DNA of 64,000 nt from Erythrocercus mccallii (taxonomy: Eukaryota; Chordata; Aves; Passeriformes; Dicruridae), in assembly GCA_013397435.1 (NCBI GenBank), contig VZRG01000757.1, positions 146,297 to 210,296 on the forward strand. The letters run 5' to 3'. Under the pieces are notes generated by a model. That model made no database searches. It worked only from the letters and a program-made list of their open reading frames with translations, and was not told the DNA's origin. Below, in pieces: positions 50,401 through 62,400 of this stretch. Each line of letters begins with the position of its first letter. Position 1 is the stretch's first letter. The position numbers were made by a program, and so were the translations under genes.

Positions 50401-53400
50401 AATGCAAATCAAAATACAGGTTTTTGTCTACAGTATTCTTGAGTTAAATGTTTTTTACAGAGTATAAGTATGAAGATGTCTTGATATTTCAGACATTTTT
50501 GTATGTCTGACAAGCCAGTTCATTATATCTTCAATTTCTAAGTGTGTCATTTGTTCAGATATAAATGACATACATGTTTCTTAGAAAGTGGTAGTCTATT
50601 ACTAAATATTTCAACTAAACTTATTGAGGTTGAGCTGTCTCAAATCTGATCGTAGATTGTATATATCTGTACATACATTATTTATATATAAAAGATAGAT
50701 ATGTAAAATGGAGTTTACAGACCTGATGAAAATAAGTAGGAAGCTCCTAAAAATGGTGAACCCAGAATACTTCAACTATTTTCTTAAGAACAGCTAAATA
50801 TTAAAAGTATTAGTATGGCATTTCAGTTGAACTAGTGGAAGTTACTGATTGTATTTGGCATGTGTGCAAACAAACTAGATGTCAGTTTGAAGCCTTATGG
50901 GACAAAATTTCAGTGTGTGTGGGTAATATGTTTACTGAGTTATAAACATACTGGATTGTAAGATCATCTTAAATTATTTTATGGAAATGAAAGCAGAATC
51001 TGATGCTTTGAATCTGCATAACATTCAGTCTTTCTGGAAGGCATGTTGTCTTTAAGTCTTCTCTTTAAGGCTTTAAGTCTTGATGAAGTAGAATAACCTA
51101 TCATAATCTCACTGGAGAGACTGCATGCTGAAAGAGAACATACTGAATTTAAGTGTTGTTACGTGAGTGATAATTTGCTGATGGCCATTATTCTTGAGCT
51201 GGATGCTACTTCTTGTTTTACTGCAAACCCTTGACTCCACAGCCAAGTGCATAAAGGAGTACGCTCGTCCTATCTGTGCTTTTTTGACGTGACGTTGTGT
51301 TCAATGTTGGAACTCACTTCAGATCAGGTATCTCCTTACAAGAGGTATATTCATTAGTGTCAGTTTGAGGCTTATGTTGTCTCTTGGAGTTGTAAGAACA
51401 GTGTGAAGGTCTGTCTTGTACTGGAAGATTTTTCTCAGATATACCCCGTAGAACTGGACATTTATTTTTCTTTAATGAAGGTTATATGGAAGGAAATACT
51501 TATTTTAGTTCTTTGTGTCTTACACTAAAAAGATAAGGAGGTTTTCAAATAAACTTTTAGACCCTTTTCTGCCTCAAAAGATTGCCTTTCAAAAGACTGC
51601 CATAAATTCCACTAGGAACTAGAAGTACCCCTTAACTTCTCAAAGAGATTCCAAGGGAAAAAGGAAAACTGGTGAAATGGATTGTTATCCAAGTAACAGC
51701 CAAGGTGGAAATTGGGAAAAAGATAATGTATATTTCTTATCTTAGAAGGCACGCCTCTCGAGGCGGAATGTAAAAGCTTTAATAGAGCAGAGATAAAAGG
51801 ACATTATCACACTGAAATCAGCATTTATTTTTGCACATGATGTTTTCCAAACTATCTTCCTTCAGATATTTCTGCTATAGTAGTTTTCACACCAACCAGA
51901 CCATCAAGATCCTTGGGCAAGGAACATTTAGTTCAGCTGGTAGTGCTGATAAGGCCAGTACTAAACTTGCTGGTACCCATCTGTTGCCACTTCTCTGCTT
52001 GCAGCTGCAGAACTTCTATTGATAATGATATTTAAACTTGAATGAGGACGGCTTACTCAGGACTTCTTCAGACAATTATGGTCTAATATAAAAAGTGTAT
52101 TTGATATGTACTTGTACATATTGTCAAACCATGGAGTCATGGAATGGTTTGGGTTGGAAGGTACCTTAATGATCATCCAGTCCCAACCCTCTGACATGGA
52201 CAGGGACAGCTTCCACTAGATCAGGTTGCTCAAAGCATCCAGCCTGGCATAGAACACTTATGGTGGTGGGGCATCCTCGATTTCTCTGGGCAACCTGTTC
52301 CAGTGCTTTGTCACCCTCAAATTAAAGAATTTTTTCATAATAATTTACCTCTCCTTTACTTGTGGAATTTGATTGTCCAGTTGAACACTCCAACTTCATT
52401 GAAACAGCTGGTTTTTTAGAAATCTTGCCATTATCGTTTACTCTTTTCACATTTATAGGGTCTGCAGATCAAATCCTTGTTACTACAGAAAACTGCATAA
52501 GTAAGCCTAGTCTTCCTGATCTGTGTCTTCCACAATTACAAGTAGAAATTATTAGGTATGACATTTTTGATATTCATAGAGTGGTTTGACACTAAGAAAA
52601 AAAATGAGCTTGTGCTTTATCCTCATATTTTAATGTGATCGTGAATTTCCAGTCTACATCTCTAATCCCTGTGGATTCCCATAACTGGGGATCTGAGTAA
52701 AAAAGATTAATGAAAGTCTGTAAAATTTTCTCAACTGCAGAAATGAACTGAGTAGCAATTTAAAACAAAGTAAGCTCCTTGAGTTAGTTAAGGTTCAGCA
52801 GTTTGAATGCCACCTTTTTCCTGTATTTGGAAGTGGTAAATGTTCTAAGGAACGCGAAAAATATACTTTGAAAAGGACAGACTTGATGAAGCTGAACCTG
52901 CATGGATGGAAGAAGATATAAGTCAATCATGTTGCAGATACGAAGAGAAAATTACCAGATGTTCAAGAAAGCTTACTTGGAATTTGCTATTTAACTTTTT
53001 AGCTGTCTAAGATACCATGAGAAGGGCAGAGTAGTTTGAAGCACTTATTGAAGTGAGACAGCTGACAGTGAAAAACCTACATCTATGACTGAGTTTGTAA
53101 TTAGAATGTGAGTTTGTTGTCACTTTATTGTACTTGTTATGCACTTGTTATTCTGCATATCTCATTTTGTAATTCTGCATATCACTATAAGCTCAAGTGA
53201 GCTCCGTAGCAACCTCTCAAGCACTCAACAGACTGACTTTTTTCACTGCCCTCATAGATGGATGATTTTCACAACCAGAGTATATTTCTCTTACCCCTAA
53301 CAAAAAAATTGGCTACAGATATTTCAGCTGCAGCCTGGGATAGACAGCCAAGAAGCTGCAGGCACATGCTGATTTGTTAAAGCAATGTTGTATAAAAAGT

Positions 53401-56400
53401 CTGTAAATTATATTATGGCATTCAGAACACCTTGTGAGGGTTGGACATCACAGAAACTAACCAGTAACTTGACCAATATGTTTTATTTGGGTAATGGCTG
53501 CTGAACAGAACAAACATTTCTTGGCATATGATGTGGTCTGAAGAGACAGTTACTGTATGAATTTTTACTGTACAGTCATTTTCCATTAAAGCTTTTCATC
53601 TGTGGGGAGAAGACATGTATTTAACATTTTTAGAAATGCATTTTCTCTCTTGCAAAGATGGATGGTAAGTGAGAAATGGAGTATCACCACCCTTACTGCT
53701 GGGGAACACTAACGAAATGCTTTTCCTTTAGTCTGGGCCCACGAAGGGTCCACAATGTTACTAAATGTTACACAATGTTACTACTTACGAAACACATAGA
53801 TGCTTACTAAAGGAAATCACAGAAATGTTGTCTAAAAATGCATGGAAGCAGACAGGAAACAAACATGCTGTTGTTGAGTTGTCTGCTTTGTTAGAATGTT
53901 ATTCTGTAACCATGCTGCGTTTGGTTTTTTTGCCAGAGGAAGTCTCATTTAAAGTTTATTACTTTACTTGCTATTGGGACTGAATGAACTTTTTCTTTGT
54001 TCTTGGAAAGCAGTGGTTTTTGTGGCAGCAATACGAGCCACAAGAACTCCTAAGCATGTTTAATGGAGGAGGAAAATTGTCTTCAGGAGTTAAGAGTTTT
54101 CTGAGTGGTTGTATTTGCAGTTCTCTCTCTTTCCTTCCCCATCTTTGAGATATCAGAGGTGAAAACCCATCATTGTGAAGTTGTTCATGGAGCACACCCT
54201 TGTGCTGACAGCAGGAAGTACTTCACAGCTTTTCCTTGGGGCTTTTCTCTCGGAGGGATGAAGTCAAGTTTCTGTTCAGTGGTACTGTAGTTGGATAACA
54301 CTGGAGGTACTAACTGGATCTGCTTGAAGGTTCTATGCATCCAACAAGAAGAGTCTCAGCTTCTGTAGGCTTTTTATGCTTCCCTTTCAGGAACAGTTAT
54401 TTTGATACTACTTTTAATGAAATGAAAAAGTGCACAGTTGTTTGAAGGAAAACAAATGTGTATCTCCCTAGTTACACTTGTTCTTTGAGACAAGCAAATA
54501 AGCTTTCAGCATCCACCTTTGAATCATGTTTTTTTAAAAACACTTTTGACTGTCTGAAAGTATTGGAAGGAAAGATGATGACCCAGTTTGTTTGCAGCCT
54601 TATCTCTTTAGTGTAAGTTCTCCTAGCCAGTGCTACTGGAAAAATATATGTACTGGCTGTGTAATGGAGTAATAGATAAACACTAGTCCAGAAGTATTTG
54701 AGAAGTAGTAAAGCTTAACTAAAATACTGTGAGCTGCTTAAGGCAGAATTATGGGACTAAGAGGAAAACTGTAATTTTGGCAGGGTTGTTGTTGTTAAAC
54801 GATGATTCTGTCTCCTTATATTTGCTTTTGTTATTAATACCAAAAAAAAAGCAGCACATAGACCTTCAGAGACATTTCTTCTAATTTGTATGCAGTCTGG
54901 TAGTACACAACCTCAAAAATCCCATAGCACTTCTGAGAGACAGGTTTTTTAAACCATGCCTCCATTTCACATATATCCAGCATGTAGTGCATGTTTCAAA
55001 GGGATACTTTACCTGTGCTTTTAAACCTAATTCTTCGAAAGTGTTATTACCTATATGCCCTGTTCTTTACAGATGTGAACTACGTGCAGATTCATGTAAT
55101 TTCTATAATCAAATGATCACTAGAAAATAGCTTTATTCTTAGAACAGTAAGATTTTTTAAAACTGGTGTATAGTAAAAGTGTGAAATGACTTTATTGTAT
55201 CAGCAGTTTCTCAGCAATAAAAAGATGATTTTGAGCAATATGTATAAAAGCAGAATTATATTTTAAAAAATTTTCTAAGTCTGTAATTGCTATGCATCAC
55301 ACTGGGAATAATGAAGTCTTGAAGTTCAGACTTCCACTGATGATTATTCATATGGAATTCTGTAGAAAGCATGTGGAAATTCTAAGTATAGGTCTAAATT
55401 AACAACAATTTGAATTCTTTGAGCAGCAATTGTTTCCTTGTATGAGATTTGTTAATAGAGTAGTACTCAGAATTATCACAGAAAGAATGGGCAGTCTTCT
55501 ATGTGCAGTTACGTTTTGCTTCAAGTGTTTCTGTCATTTCTGTATGCTAGATAGCGTGTAACTAAAGTTTAATAGAAGATGGAAACATTCTGATTTCTGA
55601 AGAATATGGTAGTTTGAATGAAATTTAGGAATAACACATTGCACTTCAGTGCTTTTGTCCTGTGTGGAGGCAGTTTGACTTTAGGAATCAATATTGTACT
55701 TCATACTTACTAAACACACAGATGCTTACTAAAGGAAATCACAGAAATGTTGTCTAAAAATGCATGGAAGCAGACAGGAAACAAACATGCTGTTGTTGAG
55801 TTGTCTGCTTTGTTAGAAATGAGCTGTGTAATTCATTGTCAACTACTTAAAACAGGAGCTCTGTGGCTGAATTGGAGTCAAGTAAACTCCTAAAAGAGTA
55901 GTAATTGGAAAAGGTAGACTAGGAAAACTATCCTGTTGAGTTTAACTATAGTGCTGCCTACTTAAGTAATGCTACCTGATTGAAGAATGAAAGCAATGGC
56001 TATTTAGCAAAGCTTCTGAAATTTGAATTTTCTGTTTTGCTGGTTCCTTTTGTCTGCACTTCGGGAAGTTTCTGCTGTAGAGGATATTTTCCAGTACCTT
56101 TGTAGTACATTGTTTAAAAATAGAGCTTCTATCCTCTTCCACCTCTGCTTTGATGCCGCATTTTGAGCTGTCTCTTTTGCTGTTCTCTGAGTTCTCTCTT
56201 CTACCTTACAAGTGGCGGAGTGGGGAGTTATTTACTATTCTTGTTCTATTCATTCTTCTAATATAACTTATTAGAATGCATAGGATATAATTGTAAGTTT
56301 TGTTAATAGATGGAAGTGGAGAAAGAGGTGAGAAGGATGCCAGCAAAATCACAACGTATCCACCAGGAGCTGTCCGCTTTGACTGTGAACTGCGAGCTGT

Positions 56401-59400
56401 ACAAGTCAGTTGTGGATTTCACCACTCAGGTAAAAACAAATCAATGTTAATTGGTATAGTCTATAGTGCAGATTTTTTTTTAAGGTTGTCAAATGTGTCT
56501 TTGCTGCTTTGTGTTCAGTTTTTAATATGGATGTATGCAAGAGTACTAAAAGTTGAAACCTGGCAGGGTCATTTTGTAGCCTACTACACTGTCACAGAAA
56601 CATAGAGTATCTTCAGGTAAAAGGGACCCACAGGGATCATAGAGTCCAACTCCTGGCCCTGCACAGGACCATCTTAAAGAATCTCACCAAGTACCTGGGA
56701 GTATTGTCCAAACACTTCCTGAACTCTGTCAGGCTTCTGTGACTGCATCCTGGGGGAGCTTGTTGCAGTGTCCAGCCACCCTCTGGGGTGAAGAACCTTT
56801 TCTTAAAATCCAGCCTACACCTTCCCTGACACATTTTGTGCCATTTCATTACATGCTGTAAAGTAAGATCACCACCCAAATCCCCACATCAGTTCACTGT
56901 CCTTAGTAGTGAAAAGGACTCTAAGTACCTTATCTTGAGTTACGTCAAAGCTTGTAAGCAATTTTGGAGTCAGTTTAAAATATCTGCACGGCAGAGCTCT
57001 GCTCCTTCGTAGAGATGCTAGTTGTGATGGGTTGTGGAATCTGGTCTGGATCTCTTAGGAATCATTAACTGCTACTCAGACGGATAACCAGCACTGGTGC
57101 AGTGCCATGTCATGTGTGTATGTTGGAAAAATATTTTGTTGTTTTCCAGTGGTTTTGATGGAGAATGGTGATGTTTATACATTTGGATATGGGCAGCATG
57201 GTCAACTTGGACATGGTGATGTTAATTCCAGGTAAGCTGGTAATCAAGGGATGTGATTGTGTATTACTGTACTGCTGCTTAAGAAATGGCTAAATTTCTG
57301 GTTCTCTGTAGCTAGTGTGTGAAAATTCAAATATAGACCAAATAAAGTTAAAAGGGTCTTGTTGTGCACTTACTCCCCATAAGCCCCTGAATATAGATAC
57401 AATAACAGTATTCTTGTACTGTGTAACTCATTTATACATGAAAGCTTCCGTGCATAGTTATTGGCATTGCTTTGATAATTGTTTAGAAGACTTCTGTCTC
57501 TTTAATTCTCCCTGCATATATGAGAATTATATTGAAGTCTCATTAAGATTTCATTATTTTTGCAAAATACTACATATGCAATAATTCAAATACTATGATA
57601 TTTTAAACATAGATAAACCTGTTCCTGTTAAATCATTGTTAAGAGTTCACAGAATATTCACAGAATCACAGAATATTCTGAGCTGGCAGGGATCCACAAG
57701 GATCATCGTGTCTGACTTTAAGTGAATGGCCTATATGGGGATCAGACCCACAACCTTGGTGTTACAAGCATTGTGCTCTGACCAACTGAGCTAATCTCAG
57801 TTCAGTTATGATAAAGTCTCATTTTTTGGTCATCAGTTATCTCCCAAATAAAGTCCCTAAGCTTTGGTCTCAGCTGCAGTTTGTTTTGGGTGTTGGCAGA
57901 AGAGTGATGTGTGCTTTCTCTGTGGTCAATGGAAATAGAGAAGTCAACAGAGCATGGAGAGGTATTTCACTAACCAGCCATTGCTTACATGATCTAGGTT
58001 TGCTTAGTAGCTCTGTAAACATGGCCTCCATTGACTATAGTGAGAGCAAAATATAGATGTCTTTAATGTGAAGCTTAATGTCACCCTTAGTATCTCATGC
58101 TTAGTCTCAGCTATTCATTAAAGTAAATAAAAAACTATTGTCCTGCCATAAAAGGAAATGTGATTTAGGTCTTTGGACATATACATATGCCATATAATGC
58201 ACATGATGGGGATTTCTATAGTAGGAATCTTCGAGACTTCGTTATGTCCAGTAATGCTGAGTATCCTTATGGGAAAGGCATACAGAGTGGAGCATCCATG
58301 ACCTGTCTTCAGTTCTCTCATTTCTCTTGTAGCAGTCAGGTGAAAATTGCTGAACATCTGTCCTCCTAATATCTTTGGAGACTTCAAAACCCTTTCTTTT
58401 GTCAAGCTCCTGAGGAAATCTTCATCATCTTAAAACTTGCATTGGATTCACTAAGCCAAAGGGGGAGAGGAAAGAAAGAAAGAAAGTATACTGGAAATGC
58501 TGCCTTGTATTGGCTGCTGTGCCTTATAGTAGTCTCTGAACTGTTACCCCTACTCAGTTTGCATTAGACTGGTGAATACAGTCTGGGTTTCTGTCTCTGA
58601 TAGAATCATATCACAGACAAATACTTTGTTTTTCCTTGCTGGGAATTCTTGGGTATTTGTTCCAAGGAACAATGGCTTTAACTAGCAATTCAAGTTGCTA
58701 TTAGAATAAGGGCAGTTTCTGTCTTAAAGATTGAAGAGGTACACACAGCAGTGACATTTGTACTGGTAACTTAATGTCACCTATTTCCAACTTTGATGAA
58801 ATCACTTGGCTTTTCGGAAGGCTTTGGAACTATCTGCTGTATTTGTCAGTATTTCAGGTGATAAACCCTACATCTGTTGCTTATTTAGATAGAAACTGGA
58901 TGAAGACCAGTAGTAGTTCCGAGTGAGATCCTTAAGGAGAATATGAAAAATCTTGTGCTGAAGGATAGTGCTTGACCAGAAGTAGAAGCTGAGGAAGTGG
59001 AAGTGACTTGGCACAGACCTTTGTATCATTCTACATCAGACCCTAGAAAGTGTCTGAAAAAAACCTTGAAGAAATTTGGAATATGTCCTATGCATGAGAA
59101 CTGGCTGTAGTACTATGTTGCTATTTAGCACCATCATTCAGATTATAATTTCTTCATTGATGTACTTCTTTTTCCAGCTTTAAGTAGAGATCTCTCCTCT
59201 GTCCTCACAGTAAGGGATTCAGAGAAGGAAACAGGGAATCCTTATGCAGAGTTCCACCTCAGTTGGGACGCAGTGGTGCTCAGATGGCCAGCTCCTGCCA
59301 GGTCAGTGGTATGTCAGTCATGCAGTGTGTCACATTGCCTGTATTGACCTCAGGAAGAGCATCATCTTCTGAATCCAGGAACTGATACTCTACTGTGTTT

Positions 59401-62400
59401 CTGGGAGAGAGAGAGAGAGAAGAGAGAGGAGGAAAAAAAAGTAGTATTTAGGCATCCTTTCAGAGACTTTTGTCTTGCAGTGTAGAGATTTAGTAGTGAT
59501 ACTATATTTTTAAGTCTTGAAAATGTTCAAGTATTTTGAATTCTGAACACCTGTTCAGACATGCCTTTCTCCTTAATTAGGGGATTCTGGACTCCTCGAT
59601 TAGAATATTGTCAACATCATAAATTCTTCCTCTATTTCAGTAGGAATGAGGTAGATTACATACCCTATCAGTAAGCTGGAACCATTAAATTAGCCTGTGT
59701 AGGCTATTTGTTGTAACATCCACAGTGGCAGATGTTGATGAGCTATTGACTACATGAAAGATTTGTCAGCCTGTGCTTATATTCTCCTCAAATTAGATGC
59801 TGGTGAATAGAAACTCAGTGGAAGCAAGAGATGCTTTGCAGTATCTAGTCTTGGTGAAAAATAGCATGTATTGTGCTCAGGTAAGCAAAGGCCTCTTTGT
59901 TGCTGGTGCTTCTCTTAAGAAACTGGAAGTTAAAACTCCAGGATCTTTCTGTTACTGGTCAAAATTTGTCTGCATTTTTTTTTGTATGAACTCTTGACTT
60001 CAGCACTCCGTTAGCAAGTACATGACCTGACAGTCAAGCTCCAGAAATGGAATGACTGAAGTGATACGGTCTATAGGATTTTGCTTCCAAAGGTTCAACA
60101 GTAGCATAAAGCAAAAGATCTTCCATAGATGGTCAGCTATTTTCCACTTGAAGATAAAGAATAGAGACTTTATTCTATTAAAAAAAATCCAGGGGGAAAA
60201 TGTTCCACCATCTGTTAAGACCACGTTTCTAGTTGTATTTTGTGATTATTTTACTCCAGTAATGAAGTTCAGCTCATGTTTACATCTTTTCACCAAATTT
60301 CCTCTAAAATAGAGTAACTTTTAAAATACAAAAGCATCTATTTTTGCTGTAATGAAGTTGTCCAACTCTGCTTGCAATGGGCAGAAGTTGCTACTGGTTT
60401 TCTTACTGTCTACACAGTACCAGCTCCCGGTGAACCCGTGTTTACAGCACCACGGTCAGCTGCCCCAAGTGACATGTTTTGGGACCTGGCAGGCAGCTGT
60501 TGGCTGCATGAGTACCATGGACAGCGATTGTTGGAACAGGTCATGCATAATGAATTTTCAAAGACTACAGCTGCTCTCAGAAATGCTTACCCTTTGGGAT
60601 GGAAGAGGGTTTCCATGTGGACAGCCAGAATGCATCTGGACTGTCATCAGGATCCTCAGTTAGCTGATGCATGTACATCTGCTCAATTATTTAGCAATTG
60701 TTACTTTTTCCTAAGCAATCTCAGGTTACTTTCTCTGTAGCTGAGATTGGTCTTTTGTGATTGTCCAGACATTCTGTGACTTTACCACCAGCGTGTCTTT
60801 CCACTCCATCCCAGAAGAATAGTCCTTGTTTGCTTTGATTCAATGGAGAAACTTCAGTTGTTAAAACTTTGCCAGTGTCTCTTAGACTCTTCAGTGTCTA
60901 TTCTGAGCCTTCCTGTGTTGTTTCAGGAGGATAAGGAAATACTCAATAGTATCACAGGTTTTAAATTCCATGTGTGCCAGTCAAACTGACTTACTGTATT
61001 TTTTGAAATCTCTCTTCCTTTTATAACATGAAAACTAGTTTTCTGCAATTCATGTTTTTTTAATGAGGTAGTTAAGTATCTTACTTCTTTCTTCTGTTCA
61101 TTTTGAAATGAACTGATAGGCTGTAGTTGGCCATTCCAAAAGCTGGGTGGTCTTAATGAAAAAGCTATTTAAGATGATAATGTATTTCATCTCTCTACAT
61201 TAGGTGATAATTTGATTTTATTCTGCTGTTGCCAAGAGACTATCAAACACAACATTCATATAATGTTGTTGATAGACTCAATTGGAAAAACAGAAAGATA
61301 AATAGTTACGGTGATAACAGCTTAGTTTTTAAGCAATAAGAAGATGAAATATTCACTACTTTTTTTAATAAACATATAATTGATAATTCCATGCCTGCAG
61401 ATATTATAATATTGAGAGAGCGGAAGAAAAATGATAAAAATACTTCCTTTTAACGGGAGTGCTTTTAGATTAGTTACTAGTTTTGTTTTATTTATGTTTT
61501 GATGCCTTTTTGAGTTTCCTTAATGAGAGACAAATGTAAAGTGTTTTTTTTTAATTTCATCATTGGTGCTGCTAAACTTTGCTCTGTGTCTGTGTATAGT
61601 CATAGTGATGTCCAAATCCATGTGCATGTCGACCAAGAAAAGTGCCTAAATTTGAGTGTCCTGTTGTACATCCTCTACTTAATTTTATTCTGCCCTTTCA
61701 GTCCCTCCATCTCCACTAGTCACCTACTGAAAGCTACATTTAGCAGCAAAGAATACTTCTACTGTATACCTGTGTTCATCCTTATCAGGTCATCAGCCTA
61801 TCTTCATGCCATGTTCCTCTGTTCCACATTTTCACGTGTTCACATCTTCCCATCTACCCTTTTTCTACTGAACATGATGCTTCACCTTCCTCATACTTTC
61901 TTGACTTCTATTTTACCTGCAATTCAGCCAAAATCAGAATTTTGAGATGAACCATCTTTCAGCACACTAGCTGCTAAACAGTCACTTGGTAACTGTGGGT
62001 TGGTCTGTTTTTATTCCAGTATAAAACAACCTGTTCTTATTTTAGATTAGCCTACTTTTGAAAGGCTGTGTTTGAAAGTAAGTTCACATAGTGCTGTCAT
62101 CCTCTGTATAACTTTGAGCCCAGTTTCCAAACATAAAACTATGTGGGAATAACTTGTTCTTCAAATTCACAGTCTTTCTAACTCCACAGGAGATATTAAG
62201 TTGAGGTAGGCACTCATTGTGGGATTCAAAGTCTTCTAGGTTTCTGTTCTCTTCGTTGGGATTGAAATAAAAATTTTAATGTCTCATACTTTTTATCTTT
62301 TGTGCTCTTTCTATTCCAAGTCATCAATTCAAGTTTTCTTTCTTTGCATCGTGGACACCCTGTCATCTTTTTCACCTTCATTTTTACTGAAATTGACAGT

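Larger units (their letters stand above)
49862..56309 (+). other. Intron E17-E18 (6.4 kb)
   Basis: Holds a CR1 3' end (52126-52360), a candidate cassette exon (52459-52500 or 52555), a short tandem patch (53749-53784), and two copies of a 115-bp duplicated segment (53782-53896 and 55704-55818). The acceptor of E18 ('tgttaatag') has a poor polypyrimidine tract. Confidence 0.85.

Noticed and set aside
51925..51990. tRNA-like A box (TAGTTCAGCTGG)
   Set aside because: No B box or cloverleaf follows at the right distance. A single 12-base match is not enough.
57700..57797. A tRNA-Ile gene on the minus strand
   Set aside because: The anticodon stem does not pair, and the body is fused to a CR1 tail, so it is a SINE head and not a functional tRNA.
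60372..60740. Overlapping plus-strand frames of 122 and 103 codons
   Set aside because: Two frames overlap and neither resembles a known protein; kept only as part of the unassigned block.
61523..61945. 140-codon plus-strand open frame
   Set aside because: Phe/Ser/Leu-rich translation of a pyrimidine-rich tract. Hydrophobic, but not a convincing membrane protein.
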